Source of the DNA: Halisarca cf. caerulea
Lineage: Eukaryota > Porifera > Demospongiae > Chondrillida > Halisarcidae
DNA length: 64,000 nt
Assembly: GCA_963170055.1 (NCBI GenBank)
Contig: CAUJGJ010000083.1
Coordinates: 1,740,101-1,804,100 of the forward strand
Reading direction: 5' to 3'
The notes under the pieces were generated by a model that worked only from the letters and a program-made list of their open reading frames with translations, searched no databases and was not told the origin of the DNA. Position numbers and translations under genes: made by a program. Below, piece by piece: positions 24,757-36,602 of this stretch. Each line of letters opens with the position of its first letter. Position 1 is the stretch's first letter.

Positions 24757-27381
24757 CTATAAGAGGTGAATTATAATGATGTAACGCACTTGAAATGAAT
24801 TACATAATAAATAACAATACATACAAAACAATAAAAGGAAAATACATCTGCCGAAGAGACTGACATCTTGAGTGCACACAATTAAAGTAATAATTATCCT
24901 ACTAATAGATGTTGAGTCATCAGTAAACACACACTTTACGACAACCAGGGGATTACATACAATACATGAAAATAATAAAGGTAATGTAAAAAGTTGTAGC
25001 ACACTATCTTATAAAGTGTTTTAATGCTTTCTTACAGTAAATTTATAGGCAAATAAAATGGTACACACACGTGAGTAAAAACCTATAGGAACAAAATTTG
25101 GCATGAAGTATAATTTTTTAGAAATTTAAGCCTAAATTGGTGAATAAGAGCGAGCCGAGGGAGGAAAGTGGTGCATCACTCTTCCACAAAAAACATTCAC
25201 AGGTACACACACATTGAGGATGCTAATAATTCTTGCTAAAACCTTATGAAAATTACTACGAGTAAAATCTTCAACACACATTACCATCTTACAAGTACTA
25301 GTTGCTACACACCCACAAGGTAGTAATGCATTTACTGCGCAAGACCTAGCTGAGGGTGAGAACAGTAAATGTGCTACTCCTGAGAGACAGGAAAGGAGTA
25401 ATTGGTTTGTGACCAAATAAACACTCTGACAAATTTGCAGCATGATTTGAAGGTATCTCGGACAAGACATTAGAATATTTATCTGCTTTAAGCAAAGTTG
25501 ACGTAATCATTATCAAAGTACCTTAAACGGCCACTGACAGCAAACAACAATTATCACTTAATGGATAGAAATTCTGTATAGAACACAACAGTGGTAACTT
25601 GTAAATCCTTCACAATGCACCAAAGTGCTTCAAAACTGGCCACTTCTGGTCAATATTTTACCATCAACAGCCATCTTGCCCTACAATGTTCAATTATGTC
25701 ACAAGGGTTGATGCACACATGTATGGGATTAGTAATTTTCCAAAATAATGGCAAGTGAATTTGATTAAAAATTAGTAGGGCCAGCTTTGCATTCATTCCC
25801 AAATGGTGCATGGCCTATAGTTGCAACAGAAGTACTAGTAGTGGTTTTAGCTTGTATGAGTACCCGAAACAGTCCCCTGCAGAAGGATAAAATGGCAAAT
25901 GAATGTCTGTTTCGCAGGAATTAGTACGTACACTGAGCACTCATATCAAGGCTACCTGCATAAAAAGGAGTACTTCTATGTCCATATTATGCTTGCTATC
26001 GGAGGATTTGAGAGCATTATCAAAGAAATATTGGTGTAAAGCAACATTTCTAGACAAGTACAATGTCATTAGAACCTTTAACGATCTACCACCACATATA
26101 GATGTACAGTATACAGTAGCTGCTGCACAGTATGTAGTGCCCCTGAACCATTTACACTGCCACAAGCCTGGACAATCTACATTGCCATGGTGAATGCAAA
26201 CATCTGGACGCAAAACAGGCCAAACCCCAGTTCATCATCTAATGAAAAAAAAAACATTAGTATTCTAGTGAGTGCTGTTCATGAACAAAAATGTATGTTG
26301 TGCAGGCTATGCCTTAGGCACATTCTTGCGAGATAGTCCATATTAACGAAGGGAATAGGGAAGCAGATCATTGTATGATGCAGATTCTAATTTCTACATG
26401 TACACCCCTGTACGTGTCCAAAAACACTGGATTGATACCGTCATGGCTCATTAGTGAGTATATCTAATCCATTTCTGCTTCAGATTCTTCCACTTTTTCT
26501 TCTACTACCATAGCTTCTTTACAGCAGAGACCTTCCCTATAGCAGACGGCATGTATAGCACCTGTAATCTACAAGAACACCAACAGCAATGATTTTCCTA
26601 GCTACACAAACACTATATTCAAATTTGGAAGAAAGAATTATCATACAGCACTCTTAAGCCTCCAAATAGATGTATGATGCCATCGTAATCTTCTTCAGTC
26701 TTCGAGCAGTCTCTTACTCACCGGGCAGAGTTGAGAGGATTTCTTTGGTCCTCTGTGCCTTTTGGCTACTTCTAAATGCTTTCTACCTTGCTTTTACCAT
26801 TTAAACTAAACCAGTAACATTCGTCAAGGAAGACAAATAAGCAGAAGAAACACTCATTTTTCCCAGAATCTGTGGACAGGAGCTTCACTTCCATTCCCCT
26901 TGTGACATCAATTCCACTTTTCTTTTTTTCCTGGAATTCATTAATCCACACATGGCAGATTTTTTCAAAGATAATGGCAATTCCTATTTGTGTACATAAT
27001 TGTAAGGTGCAATTATCATGCATGTTACTTTTAACATGTATACTAACACTCAAGTGGAATTTTTTTTGCTGTCAGGTGTACGTACCTCAAAGCAATGTTT
27101 TATATGTACCATGTGAAATGAAGAATTTCAAATTTGCCTGTACAAACCTACAAACTGCAATATTAGTGTACAGATCATAAAACAAGTAATTCGAGTTCCA
27201 CTCACTACTTGCAAAGCATTGAGGTGTAAGTGCACAGCTGAACATTCATTGAACATACTGTTCATTGTAACTGGACGATTGTTTTGAAAACCATTCCTAT
27301 GACTCATTCCAGTATAAATTTATACTTCTCTATTACTATTATATAAATTTTCTATTATAACACTTTCCTTTAAATCCATAT

Positions 27382-27437
<56 letters not shown>

Positions 27438-30400
27438 ATATATATATACCATTAACGGTACCAAAATTACTTTGCTTGACTCCTTTGAACCTCTCGAGTC
27501 CACATAGGAGGTACGCCAAAATGGCCCTGATTGCCCTAGACCAATTGCTGCCCCTATTGTTGAAAAATCTGATTCTATTATTTTGCAAGTCATCCATTGG
27601 AATATTAACGGTTTGTCATGTGATAAAATGGTTGACGTTGACTCTTTCATTTTGGAGTATAAGCCCAGCATTATGATTCTTACTGAAACGTGGACAAAGC
27701 CTAACTTGTCCTTCAATCCAGATGTGCACGGCTATACCACCATCCACTTCCCACGTTTATCTATGCATAAAAAAGCCAAACGAAACTCAGGAGGCATAAT
27801 GATTTTTTATCAAAATGACCTTTCACATTGTTTTTCAGTGGTCAAAGTGAACCAAGATCGTGTATGGTTGAAGCTCGGATCAGAAAATCAGGATTTATAC
27901 ATATGTGGAACCTACATCCCCCCATATTCCTCAACTTCCATGATTAATAATGACCCACCTTGGTTAGAGATAATGAGTGAAATATCATATTATAACACTT
28001 TGGGCTTTGTTTTGCTTTTTGGTGACCTAAATGCACGGACAGGGCTTTTCGTAGATTTTTATTCTGACTGTGATCCTCTCTATTTTGGAGAGACTTCACT
28101 GAATAGTAATGAAGAGCTCCCTATCCCAGTCCTGCCCCTCCCTGAACAATATAGATCCAGAGCTTCTCAAGACAATATTTGTAATTCTTACGGAAAGGAC
28201 CTTATTGAAGTGTGCAAAGCTACAGGCACTATTATATGCAATGGTAGATTCCCCCCAGACGGTAATAACGGTCAGTATACTTGCCACACAAGCAATGGCT
28301 CCAGTTGTGTGGATTATGCACTAGCATCGTACCATTCACTAGCTCGTATTCAGCGCTTTGAAGTTTTGGCCCTCCATGAGATCTCCAACCATTGTCCCAT
28401 TGCACTGTCCTTCCAATTACTGCACCCAACCAAGACCCTAGATTCACTGAATAGAGACTACGAAGATATGCTCATTGACAATCTAATAAAAAGACAAAGT
28501 TTAGATACACCACTTGAACCAATTGACTCAGTACTCCACATAAAGTGGGATAAAAGGCATTTCAATAATTTCAAATCTCGGTTAGTGGAACAAGACCCAC
28601 CTAATATGAATGCAGACGATCCTCTTGATAGCAAGGTTGAATCTTTCAGTAGAGCAATTCTGGACATTGCACGTCGCTGTGGATATGGTATTCCTGTCCA
28701 AAGGAGTGGTAACCCATGCACCGTTACCAAACACAATCCAAAACATTTTAAATGGTTTGACGACGAATGTAAAAGTAACAAACTGGAGGTTCACCAAAAG
28801 ATGAAGAGGTGGCGCCAGAACCATTCTGATTCAAACCTGAGAAGAGAATACTTTGAAGCCAAAGCAAAGTGGAAAAAAATTATACGGAGAAAGAAAACTG
28901 ACGGCATAAAAGCATTTAATAAGGAGGTTAAACGTTCATCTATCAAAAATCCAAAGCACTTTTGGAAGCTTTTTTCAACGTCAAAGCCATAACCACCGTC
29001 CACTATTGATAAAGCTACTTGGGAAGATCATTTTAAAACTCTATCAAACTCTCAACAAAGGGTCAATACTGCACACACTCGGGTACCCTTGAATGACGAC
29101 TGGGAGCCAACTACATTGCTAGAACTAACTAATATGATCAAATCACTCCCAAATGACTCATCTCCCGGATACGATCAAATAACCAGCAAAATTTTAAAGG
29201 CCCTTCCAGGAAATTGGCTATTAGCCCTCAAAGATTTATTCAATGTCATTGTTCTCTCGGGGTCCTATCCAAAGCAATGGTCTAAATCAATAATTAAGCC
29301 CATCTATAAATCAGGAGATCCTAACAATACAAACAACTACCGTGGTATCTCCCTACTGAGCTGTGTAGGTAAATTGCTCTCTTCAATACTCTCAAAGCGC
29401 CTGTCCAACTGGGCCGAGGAGAATGACGTCCTTTGTGATGAGCAATTCGGCTTTCGAAAGAACAGACGAACAACAGATGCTGTTTTTATCTTACAATGCC
29501 TTATACAAAAGCAAACTCTACAGAGAAGTAATCTTTACTCATGTTTTGTTGACTTGTCCAAAGCATTCGACTGCGTTAACCATGATCTTCTATGGCTTCG
29601 TTTATTTCAGCTTGGCATTAACCCAGTAATCCTTCAGTTTTTAAAGGCTTACTATACACATGCAACAGCATGTGTTGTCACTCAAAGTGGTTACACCAAT
29701 TCTTTTGCGATCTCTAGAGGAGTGCGGCAAGGTTGCCCCCTCAGCCCATTACTGTTCAGTTTGTTAATTAACAGCCTTCCAGTACGAATGACCCACACCA
29801 GTCTCTACAGAAAGCGAATATCATGTCTTTTATTTGCTGATGATGTTGTCCTGTTTGGAACAAGTCCTAAAGATTTACAAGACTCACTAGATTCTTTGGT
29901 TTCTTTTTGTGATGAATCAGACCTAAGTGTGAACATGGCAAAAACTAAAATTGTACCATTTGGAGCAAATCCGAGATTCCTTAGAGAGTCATGGACGATA
30001 AATGAACATACTGTGGAAGGGACTGATTCGGACTGATTCCTACAAGTACCTCGGCACGTGGCTACACTGGAAATTGAAGTTCAATAAAGCAATGTCCTAT
30101 CAATCAGATTCAGCAAGTAAGGCGATGTTTACACTATTAAATAAACTACGTGTACTTAAGATTATAGATGTCCAGGTTGCTCTGAAATTATTCAACTCCA
30201 TGGTCAAACCGATATTGTTGTATAACTCAGAAATTTGGGGCCTTTATGTAGGAGAATCTAGTACAATAGAAAGACAGTGTTTAAAATTCTACAAGCACAT
30301 TCTTGGGGTAGCACAATTCAGTGTCAATGTAGCCATTTATTGGGAATTGGGTTTATTCCCGATTGGATATGACTTCAAACTCCGAGCCATGGAATATCTA

Positions 30401-31626
30401 TTTCATCTGATGTTCCAACAATCTAGCCAACTACTCAATGATGCTCTCCAGCTGTCTATTTCGCTAGCCGAAAATGATCTAAACTCCTGGTTCCACCAGA
30501 TCATTGCCTACATCTCTTCTTTGGGTCTGCAATGCTCCTACACTCATATTCCTCCGATACAAGAAATAGTCCATAGAATCTCAGACATTTTCACGCAAAA
30601 TTTACTGTACAGAATTGATAACCAATCAGGAGCAACAGCATCCGGTGGGAACAAGCTCAGATTTTACTCCTCAATTACTCATCAAGTGCACCAAATGGCT
30701 GGTTATCTACTGTCAATCAAGAATTTCAGCATTAGGAGATCATTCACGGGTTTTAGAATCAGCAACCACAACTTGATGATTGAAAAGGGTAGACACCACT
30801 CTCCTCCATTGGCAGTCAATGATCGGGTATGCCCATTGTGTGACATGGGGGAGGTCGAAGATGAAGTACATTTCCTGTTGGTCTGCTATCACTTTGCCTC
30901 TTTAAGACAGCAATTTCTCCCCTGGATTTCTTTGCAACCCCAGGTCGAGTGCCAGATGACAGCTCGAAGCTTGATCAGAGAACAAAACAAGCCTGTCTCA
31001 TTTGCGGTAGCAAAATTTATACAAGCAGCTATGTCCTACAGAGATCGCTCCCTGTCACGCAGGCTCTAAGCCAACTATGCATGGTGTTACATGTTTACTT
31101 TTTAATTTATGGCATTGCAAGCCAAAATGTGTCAGTAAAATCACCAATTTTTCCCTGCTTTGATTGCTAGATGCTATAGTTTTAATATATTATCTATACA
31201 ATAATTTCGTGTATAGGCCAGTGCACACATGTTCTTTTCCGTAGTCATGCAGCCACCAACAGTGTCGGGTCTTAAAATGTATTTCATATACTTGGTTTTG
31301 ATTGTTCTCCGTGAAGGAGCTCCTGCAGACATGTAGGGTTCTGCGGCCCTTGTTCTTGTTGTTGCTTCAATTTTGCTTTTTAGGCTTTTTACTGTCAGTC
31401 ACTGTAGTACAGTCTATATTCGTGTTATATGATGGCCTCACAAGACATACGCTTTGATTTTCATGCATTATATTTCACTGTGAAGTTTGAGTTCATTTAG
31501 TAGCTTTTTGATGACACTCTGGTCTTTTGGGTTTCCACCTGTACTGCTTGCATGGAAAGGTGCAGCAGCTTTTGGGTCAAAGGGCCATTTTGGCCTAATA
31601 TGACCTATATTAATAATAATAATAAT

Positions 31627-31670
<44 letters not shown>

Positions 31671-33576
31671 TGACCATTACGCAATCCCATACTTCGCGCA
31701 GTGAGTATATATGGCATAACCACCCTGGTCGTGGGGTCACAGGGAGTATATTAACGCATATACTCCCTCTTCACTTTTTTGTTCTGTTACAGCTTCAAAA
31801 AAGCTTTAGACGTGTAAAACTGCCTCATCCTACCTTGTTTCACTTGTAAAAAGTAAACAGTAACTTGGACTTTTGCCGCAGAGACAATATTGGGTGCCAG
31901 ATGATTCGATCACGAAGAGATCACAATTGGCAGATTTCACTCTGTACGATGCACTGTAAGCTCACTTGGGAAAAGAAAGGGATTAATGCTTTAGAATGAT
32001 CTGGCAATGACTTAGAATCACATCTAGCAGCCAAACTTGCGGTAATAAAGGAAAAGAAACTTAACAAAATCAGCGTCTTGTTCTCGGTCAGTGTGTATAT
32101 TATATGAACCATGGCTACCAGGTGGATTGCGTACACATACGACCCTCAGTCTCGGTCATCGGAAGTTTGGGGATAGATATACCTCGAGCCAAAGGCAAGG
32201 GGTATATCTATCCCCAAAACTTCCTCTGACCTCGATGTTCGGGTCGCATATATGTGCAATCCACCTGGCAGTCATGGTTTATATATTACATATATATAAT
32301 AAATCGTGGAAAAAGAGCCAAAGACTTTAACAATGTCATTCACGCTTGCTAGAGTGTTTTTTCAACAGTCTATACTACATTTCCAGCTTGAACTATCTAA
32401 ATATTCCTGTATTCACAAAATCATATGAAACAACGATGTTTAGCTGAAAGCTTAGGGATGGCAGCCATTTGCTTTTGACCACATTTCATTAATATTCATA
32501 GCTATTCTGTAATGAATATTAATGAGAACCCTGGTAATGCAGCCACCTGTGTAAAACAACCAGGGAAGCTCTGTCCCAATGATGACCACATTAGACAGGT
32601 TACCCTGTATACATATAATTATACATATTATATACATAGTATATATACATGACGGGCATTACACACTGGAAGTCCAAATGAAAACAATATAGGGGCTGCC
32701 TTAAAATCTGACGGGAATAGTCCTCATCACTTTACCTTTAGTGTTTATTAGGTTGTTTGTCAGTTGCCTGTTGCCAGTTATTAATATTACCACTTAGTGG
32801 TTGTGCAACCTTTTTGGGTGTTGTACAGGAAACAGTCGACAGTTGTTTTGAACAAGACCTTTTCGATCGGTGAATCAATTTGCTATGGAACAGCTATGCA
32901 GGAAACAATTTATTCAAATATAATGGGAAAGCATACTATACCTGACATCTATTTTATAAATGAAACTTGTCCACATTAGGATACTAAAATCTGGGCAAAT
33001 AATGAACAACCATTATTCTGTATACCTCAAATACATAACACTTTACAGATACCATTAACAATTAAGTTACTTTCACAAACAGTGACAGCAAATTCTTTAA
33101 AATCTATTAATAATTGACAATCCAGTAATTGATAAGCGCTAATAGCACTTCACTATATCCTTAATGTCAAGCCTTTTATGACCACAGACAAATAATACCG
33201 ATTCTCCCTGCACAATATCTTTTTTGTAAAATCCTCCTGGGAAAATGCTGCAAGCACTTGTCAACTATTGCAGATCTTAGAGAACACCAATTGCGAGTGA
33301 CCTCATCTATGTATATGGCCAAATGCTCTACCATTGGAGAGTAAAAACAGAAATGCTGTCTGAAAAGTCTACAGGTAGCCATGCTCATACAAGTTATCTG
33401 TAAAGATATACAGATATGATTTAAGATCCTACCACAAGACCTAAAACAAGCCAGATACCAATAGAGAACTTGTGTCAGTTACACACAACTTTAGAGCCTT
33501 ATGATCACATACACACAGCTATTTGTAGCTGTGTATTCATTGTGTGTGCCTACAATTATGCATGTTTGCACTGTGT

Positions 33577-33639
<63 letters not shown>

Positions 33640-33731
33640 ACATGCTTGTGTGCATGCATCACATGTGATATGCAGATATGCGCAATTGTATATACGTCCA
33701 TGCATGTTTTGGTATTATTTATAGTTTCCCT

Positions 33732-33775
<44 letters not shown>

Positions 33776-35322
33776 GTGTGTGCACGTATGGGTGTGTTTC
33801 AAGGAACTATAAGAAATACTATCTGAATTACTTTGAATACCATACAGTGGGAAATTTTTGTGCGGCTTTATTTTTTGCAAATGGCTAAAATCACAAAGAT
33901 TATACCGCAAATATGTACTTTTGATTACGTTTGCACCCATTCACGTGGAAAAGGATGATTATGTTAAAACATGTGCTGAAATTGTTCCTCCCGCTGCTGT
34001 AGATGTCACTATTCAGGTCCTTTTCACCATTGTTCTTAACAAGAAGCGGACTCTAGAGATCGTTTTAGGAACGTGACCAACTACATACCTGTCCATTCTT
34101 TTTCTACTGAGTATCTATTACGGAGATTATTGCTTTCTCTGGCACAGTTAATCCTCTCCAACTATAGCTTGCCAGGTATTGCATATACATATTATCCTCT
34201 TACGCAACTTGTCCTCCTCTTCACTGATTTCAGGCATCATATCACAATAGGAGTTGTGAAATATCGTAAATATAGCTGTTCAGCTCAGAATCGCAAAATT
34301 AAAAAACCATGAAACAGTTATCATGGGACAATTTTTACAAAAGTTTTGCCCATGAAAATTTCCAGCTATATGGTATAACAATCATATACTACATATACAG
34401 TGGAACCTGTATAATCCAGCACCCATTGGGGAATGAAAAACAGCACTGGATTATAGAGGTCAGTTTGTATGGTATATGTACGTGTGCATGGACACAACCA
34501 TGCACCACATATGTAAGTATGCATGTACAGTACTATACACATGTAAGAACATCAACATGCCATACAATATTTCTGGGGAGTACACCGCATACCAGTGTCC
34601 AGCTGTTTCAAGGGGACGGCCAACCCACCCTGCCTGCCTCACCTCCCTTTTGTGAATAGCAGTAACCATTACAATAAAAAGAACAGAGTTGGCTAAATAT
34701 CGTGATTATCTTGATTGTAGATCACATGTAGGGTATCTAGTCCCATGTAGCCAGACCCATGCTTGCCGTGACTGACGTCACTCCCCGAAAATGGCCGCGC
34801 AAGGTTGGGTCCGGCTGAACATAGATCTGAGCTACACCAGACTTAGAGACTATAGGGTACCATTGTTGCAGTTACAACTGACCTCAGAAAGAACCTGGTA
34901 TCCCACAGAACAGAGTAGACCAATGTCTATAAAAGGTAAAATATAAGAATAAGGCCTTTCTTACAACATTTCAATACAATACATTCAATATTGTACACAT
35001 ATCAGGATTTCTTTACCTGGATTACAATAACTGCAAACAAAATTCCAACAGCCACAAACACTTTTCTACGTATTAGTATCATAACGCAGCCAGTGATTTG
35101 CGCCAGCATGTTCCATAATACAAATATATTGGCCAAAATGGCCCCACAATGCCAAGTAATTTCGACGTAGCTGGCCTGATCATTCCATTGAAACCACATT
35201 CGAATAGCATCCTCGATAAAGGTTGATATCAAGCATAATCTCGCAACATGTGGCAAATAATTCTTTGAATGCCTTAATATGCTGTCTGTGACATCTTCTA
35301 GCTTGGACAAAAAGGGATCCAT
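24306..35322 (-). CDS. SURF4: SURF4, ER cargo receptor (three exons)
   Basis: SURF4 homologue (Erv29p family), a polytopic membrane protein that recruits soluble secretory cargo into COPII vesicles at the ER. Coding exons on the minus strand are 35322-35017, 34926-34883 and 24756-24306. Every junction has GT-AG signals and phases match (306 + 44 + 451 nt), giving 266 residues; the human protein is 269. Exon 1 carries the family block YLPHVARLCLISTFIEDAIR followed by MWFQWNDQ. Exon 2 encodes TLVYSVLWDTRFFLR. Exon 3 holds LLLLLAES, KYDFFQTLSVVGGLLLIVAL and the end KKQW, a dilysine ER-retrieval signal. Hydrophobic segments span most of the chain. Intron 1 is 90 bp. Intron 2 is 10.1 kb and holds an antisense retrotransposon. 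Divergent neighbour: ABHD12. Identification is very secure; exon 2 rests on splice and frame logic plus similarity. Confidence 0.95.
27379..27448. repeat. (TA)n microsatellite, left of the retrotransposon
   Basis: TA tract interrupted twice by CATG (TATACATGTATATA). It lies directly upstream of the retrotransposon's 5' side. Confidence 0.95.
27508..28992 (+). pseudogene. Retrotransposon endonuclease part, ends at premature TAA
   Basis: This frame has no ATG near its start: the residues before VIHWNINGL read back to a stop at 27505-27507, so the 5' end is truncated or altered. The endonuclease motifs listed for the element are intact, including the metal-binding Asp/Asn of GDLNARTG and the SNH...P signature. 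A basic linker follows, and the reading stops at TAA 28990-28992 just before the reverse transcriptase. Confidence 0.88.
29089..30036 (+). pseudogene. Retrotransposon reverse transcriptase part, frameshifted at end
   Basis: It is in the same frame as the endonuclease part. Fingers and palm motifs are all present, including the catalytic Asp of FVDLSKAFD and the paired Asp of FADD. The frame ends at 30036 because GGACTGATTC occurs twice in tandem; the two copies together add ten bases. Downstream coding sequence continues in the next frame from about 30025. Confidence 0.9.
30002..31069 (+). pseudogene. Retrotransposon C-terminal region after frameshift
   Basis: Shifted-frame continuation with YKYLGTWLHWKLKF (RT thumb region), a long helical region, and a terminal zinc-knuckle-like motif CPLCDMGEVEDEVHFLLVC at about 30832-30888. 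Ends TAA-free at a TAA/TAG-type stop at 31067-31069, followed by a roughly 550-bp 3' untranslated region up to the (TAA)n tail. Confidence 0.85.
31610..31670. repeat. (TAA)n then (TA)n, right of the retrotransposon
   Basis: About seven TAA units at 31610-31631 run into a pure TA tract to 31670. The TAA part may be the element's own tail and the TA part the target. Confidence 0.9.
32091..32290. mobile_element. Palindromic foldback element
   Basis: An almost continuous palindrome centred near 32188. Left-half words ATGAACCATGGCTACCAGG, TGGATTGCGTACACATACGA and GGAAGTTTGGGGATAGATAT return inverted in the right half as ATATCTATCCCCAAAACTTCC, TATGTGCAATCCACCTGG and CATGGTTTATATA. No coding capacity. 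Confidence 0.8.
33580..33638. repeat. (TG)n microsatellite
   Basis: About 29 TG units. Confidence 0.97.
33728..33771. repeat. (TC)n microsatellite
   Basis: A CCCTCC run passing into about 15 TC units. Confidence 0.95.
33838..34375. mobile_element. MITE with TACCATACAGTGGGAAATTT ends
   Basis: The left terminus TACCATACAGTGGGAAATTT pairs with the right terminus AAATTTCCAGCTATATGGTA. Its two short open frames show no known domain. A decayed relative may lie near 3640-3890 (GCCGTAGAGCAGGAAATTTCC). Confidence 0.7.
34396..34461. mobile_element. Truncated pogo-like MITE
   Basis: It starts TACAGTGGAACCTGTATAAT, like the full copies, and ends after GCACTGGATTATAGAGGT without the second terminus. 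Confidence 0.5.
34748..34817. mobile_element. Short foldback MITE next to SURF4 exon 2
   Basis: The arms TAGCCAGACCCA and TGGGTCCGGCT enclose a centre with CTCCCCGAAAATGGCCG, a word also found in the 38143-38226 copy. It lies in SURF4 intron 2, about 65 bp beyond the exon 2 donor. Confidence 0.55.
34883..35322 (-). CDS. SURF4: SURF4 exons 1 and 2
   Basis: Exon 1 (35322-35017) starts at the ATG of MDPFLSKLEDV and ends VIVIQ before donor GTAAAG. A 90-bp intron follows. Exon 2 (34926-34883) is only 44 nt, from acceptor TATAG to donor GTCAG, and would be missed by simple ORF calling. It supplies the conserved YS-LWD segment. Confidence 0.92.
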
Positions 35323-36083
35323 GTTTCACGGCCAGACAAAGGTTGCGGTTCTCCTCTTATACGTCATTCACTCAGCTAGTAGCCTATAAGGCTTGTACAT
35401 AAGCGCCCAAAGCACAGTAACGTCAGTAGGAACCCTACGTCATAGACAGAATCAGGGGACCCCGAAAAACCCGGAATGGGGAGCGGGAATGAGGAATGGG
35501 AATGTCCATGTTATGATTGTATTTCCAATGAAACTAAAATTAAACCTTGATATGTATACCAATGCAAATACTATTTTATGCAAACTTGTGTCTTTTTCTG
35601 CACACGTTGTTCATTATGGCTTACAGAGAATGATGTAGTCTATCTTTTCGCTGAACACAATGAAAACCAATTTTTGGAGGTTTGATTATAATATGTCACT
35701 TTCCTCACAGTCACATTTATCAATCCCCTTCAAGTATGCCAATTGGGGTGAGCCAGAGCGAGTCCCACCTACAGTGAGGACCAGAGGTGAACAGTGAATA
35801 TCTCTGTTTGTACCATGATGCATGGGTGTATCATTTGATGTGGCTGAGTGTATAATTCACTAACCCACCTAATTAAGAATTCATGAGGTGTATATTCTTT
35901 TTAGCTAGCACAGTTCATTTTCCAGCCTTTTTCAAGCCTTTTTTATTGATCTACCACACTGTGAACAGAGATGGCCAATCCTTTCCTATCAGAATTTGTG
36001 TTTGCCTTCAATCCAGATGAGTTTTGGTCCATCCCTGAGCTGATACAGCCGCTTGCAACCTGAACACGTCCACCCAACCATCA

Positions 36084-36285
36084 GTTAGGAGTTCACATCA
36101 ACAGACAGTTGGATGGAGGCGTTTGTGTTACTAAATGGCTGGATGGAGGCAGTCAGATGATAGTTGACTAAAGGCATTCGGATCAGTAAACAGGTGAATG
36201 GAAGCATTTTGATCATATGCAAATGGCCAGACAGAGGCATTCTGGTCGATGAACAGCTGGTTGTAGGCAGTCATATTAGCTGATC
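36084..36285. repeat. Degenerate minisatellite, ~35-bp unit
   Basis: Five to six diverged units follow the pattern AACAG-TGGATGGAGGCATT-GATCAGT. Unit length varies between about 30 and 38 bp. Confidence 0.6.
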
Positions 36286-36390
36286 ATTGAGTGGGCATGG
36301 TCAGGTCATAAGCGGCCCTATCAGCTAAGGTATGGACCAGGATTGAAGGTAATTGCAAAAATAATTCTGATAAAAAAGGATCAGCCATCG

Positions 36391-36472
36391 CCTAGTCTCG
36401 CGTATCCAGACCCTTTCTTGCCCACACACCGTAAAGATGGAAGGGAAAGCGGTCTGGCTACACAAGACTAGC
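36391..36472. mobile_element. Foldback MITE (CCTAGTCTCGCGTATCCAGACC)
   Basis: The left arm CCTAGTCTCGCGTATCCAG pairs with the right arm CTGGCTACACAAGACTAGC. The total is 82 bp, with a purine/pyrimidine-rich centre. Confidence 0.65.
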
Positions 36473-36517
36473 CATCTCCCCATTCGCAACGCGGTAGAAA
36501 TAGGTAGGAAAAGAATG

Positions 36518-36602
36518 GTTCCGACATCCTCAGGCTATGCCTTCGGATGTCCACAATCACAATTTACACACCTTCGGGCTCCGCCCTCAGGTGTGTAAAT
36601 CG
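36518..36602. repeat. Pair of adjacent short hairpins
   Basis: GACATCC...GGATGTC is followed by ATTTACACACCT...AGGTGTGTAAAT with a GC-rich loop. The second arms are a perfect 12-bp match. Confidence 0.7.

Larger units (their letters stand above)
27508..31635 (+). mobile_element. Damaged non-LTR (LINE) retrotransposon, EN-RT
   Basis: Boundaries are approximate. The open frame runs from just after a stop at 27505 through an apurinic-type endonuclease (HWNINGL near 27592, LTETW, GGIMIFY, LFGDLNARTG near 28018, SNHCPIALS near 28384). An in-frame TAA at 28990 interrupts it; it resumes in the same frame with a reverse transcriptase (SPGYDQ, NNYRGISLL, DEQFGFRKNRRTTDA, FVDLSKAFD, RQGCPLSPLL, LFADDVVLF). 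A 10-bp tandem duplication near 30022-30041 shifts the frame. The last frame (to 31069) encodes the post-RT region YKYLGTWL, PILLYNSEIWG and a CPLC...H...C knuckle. No ORF1 is visible. The 3' side ends in (TAA)n. Antisense in SURF4 intron 2. Clade (CR1/Jockey/RTE grade) not assigned. Confidence 0.9.
24757..34882 (-). other. SURF4: SURF4 intron 2 (10.1 kb)
   Basis: This intron makes up most of the gene. It contains the non-LTR retrotransposon (plus strand, antisense to SURF4), a (TA)n tract at each end of that element, a palindromic foldback at 32091-32290, MITEs at 33838-34375 and 34396-34461, (TG)n at 33580-33638, (TC)n at 33728-33771, and a foldback at 34748-34817 about 65 bp from exon 2. 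A possible extra minus-strand exon near 26459-26566 is treated as a finding only. Confidence 0.85.

Noticed and set aside
25132..25470. 112-codon minus-strand frame in SURF4 intron 2
   Set aside because: Cysteine/serine-rich, no domain recognised and no consistent splice sites.
36518..36602. Rho-independent terminator-like hairpins
   Set aside because: Bacterial terminators have no meaning here; the hairpins fit foldback repeats.
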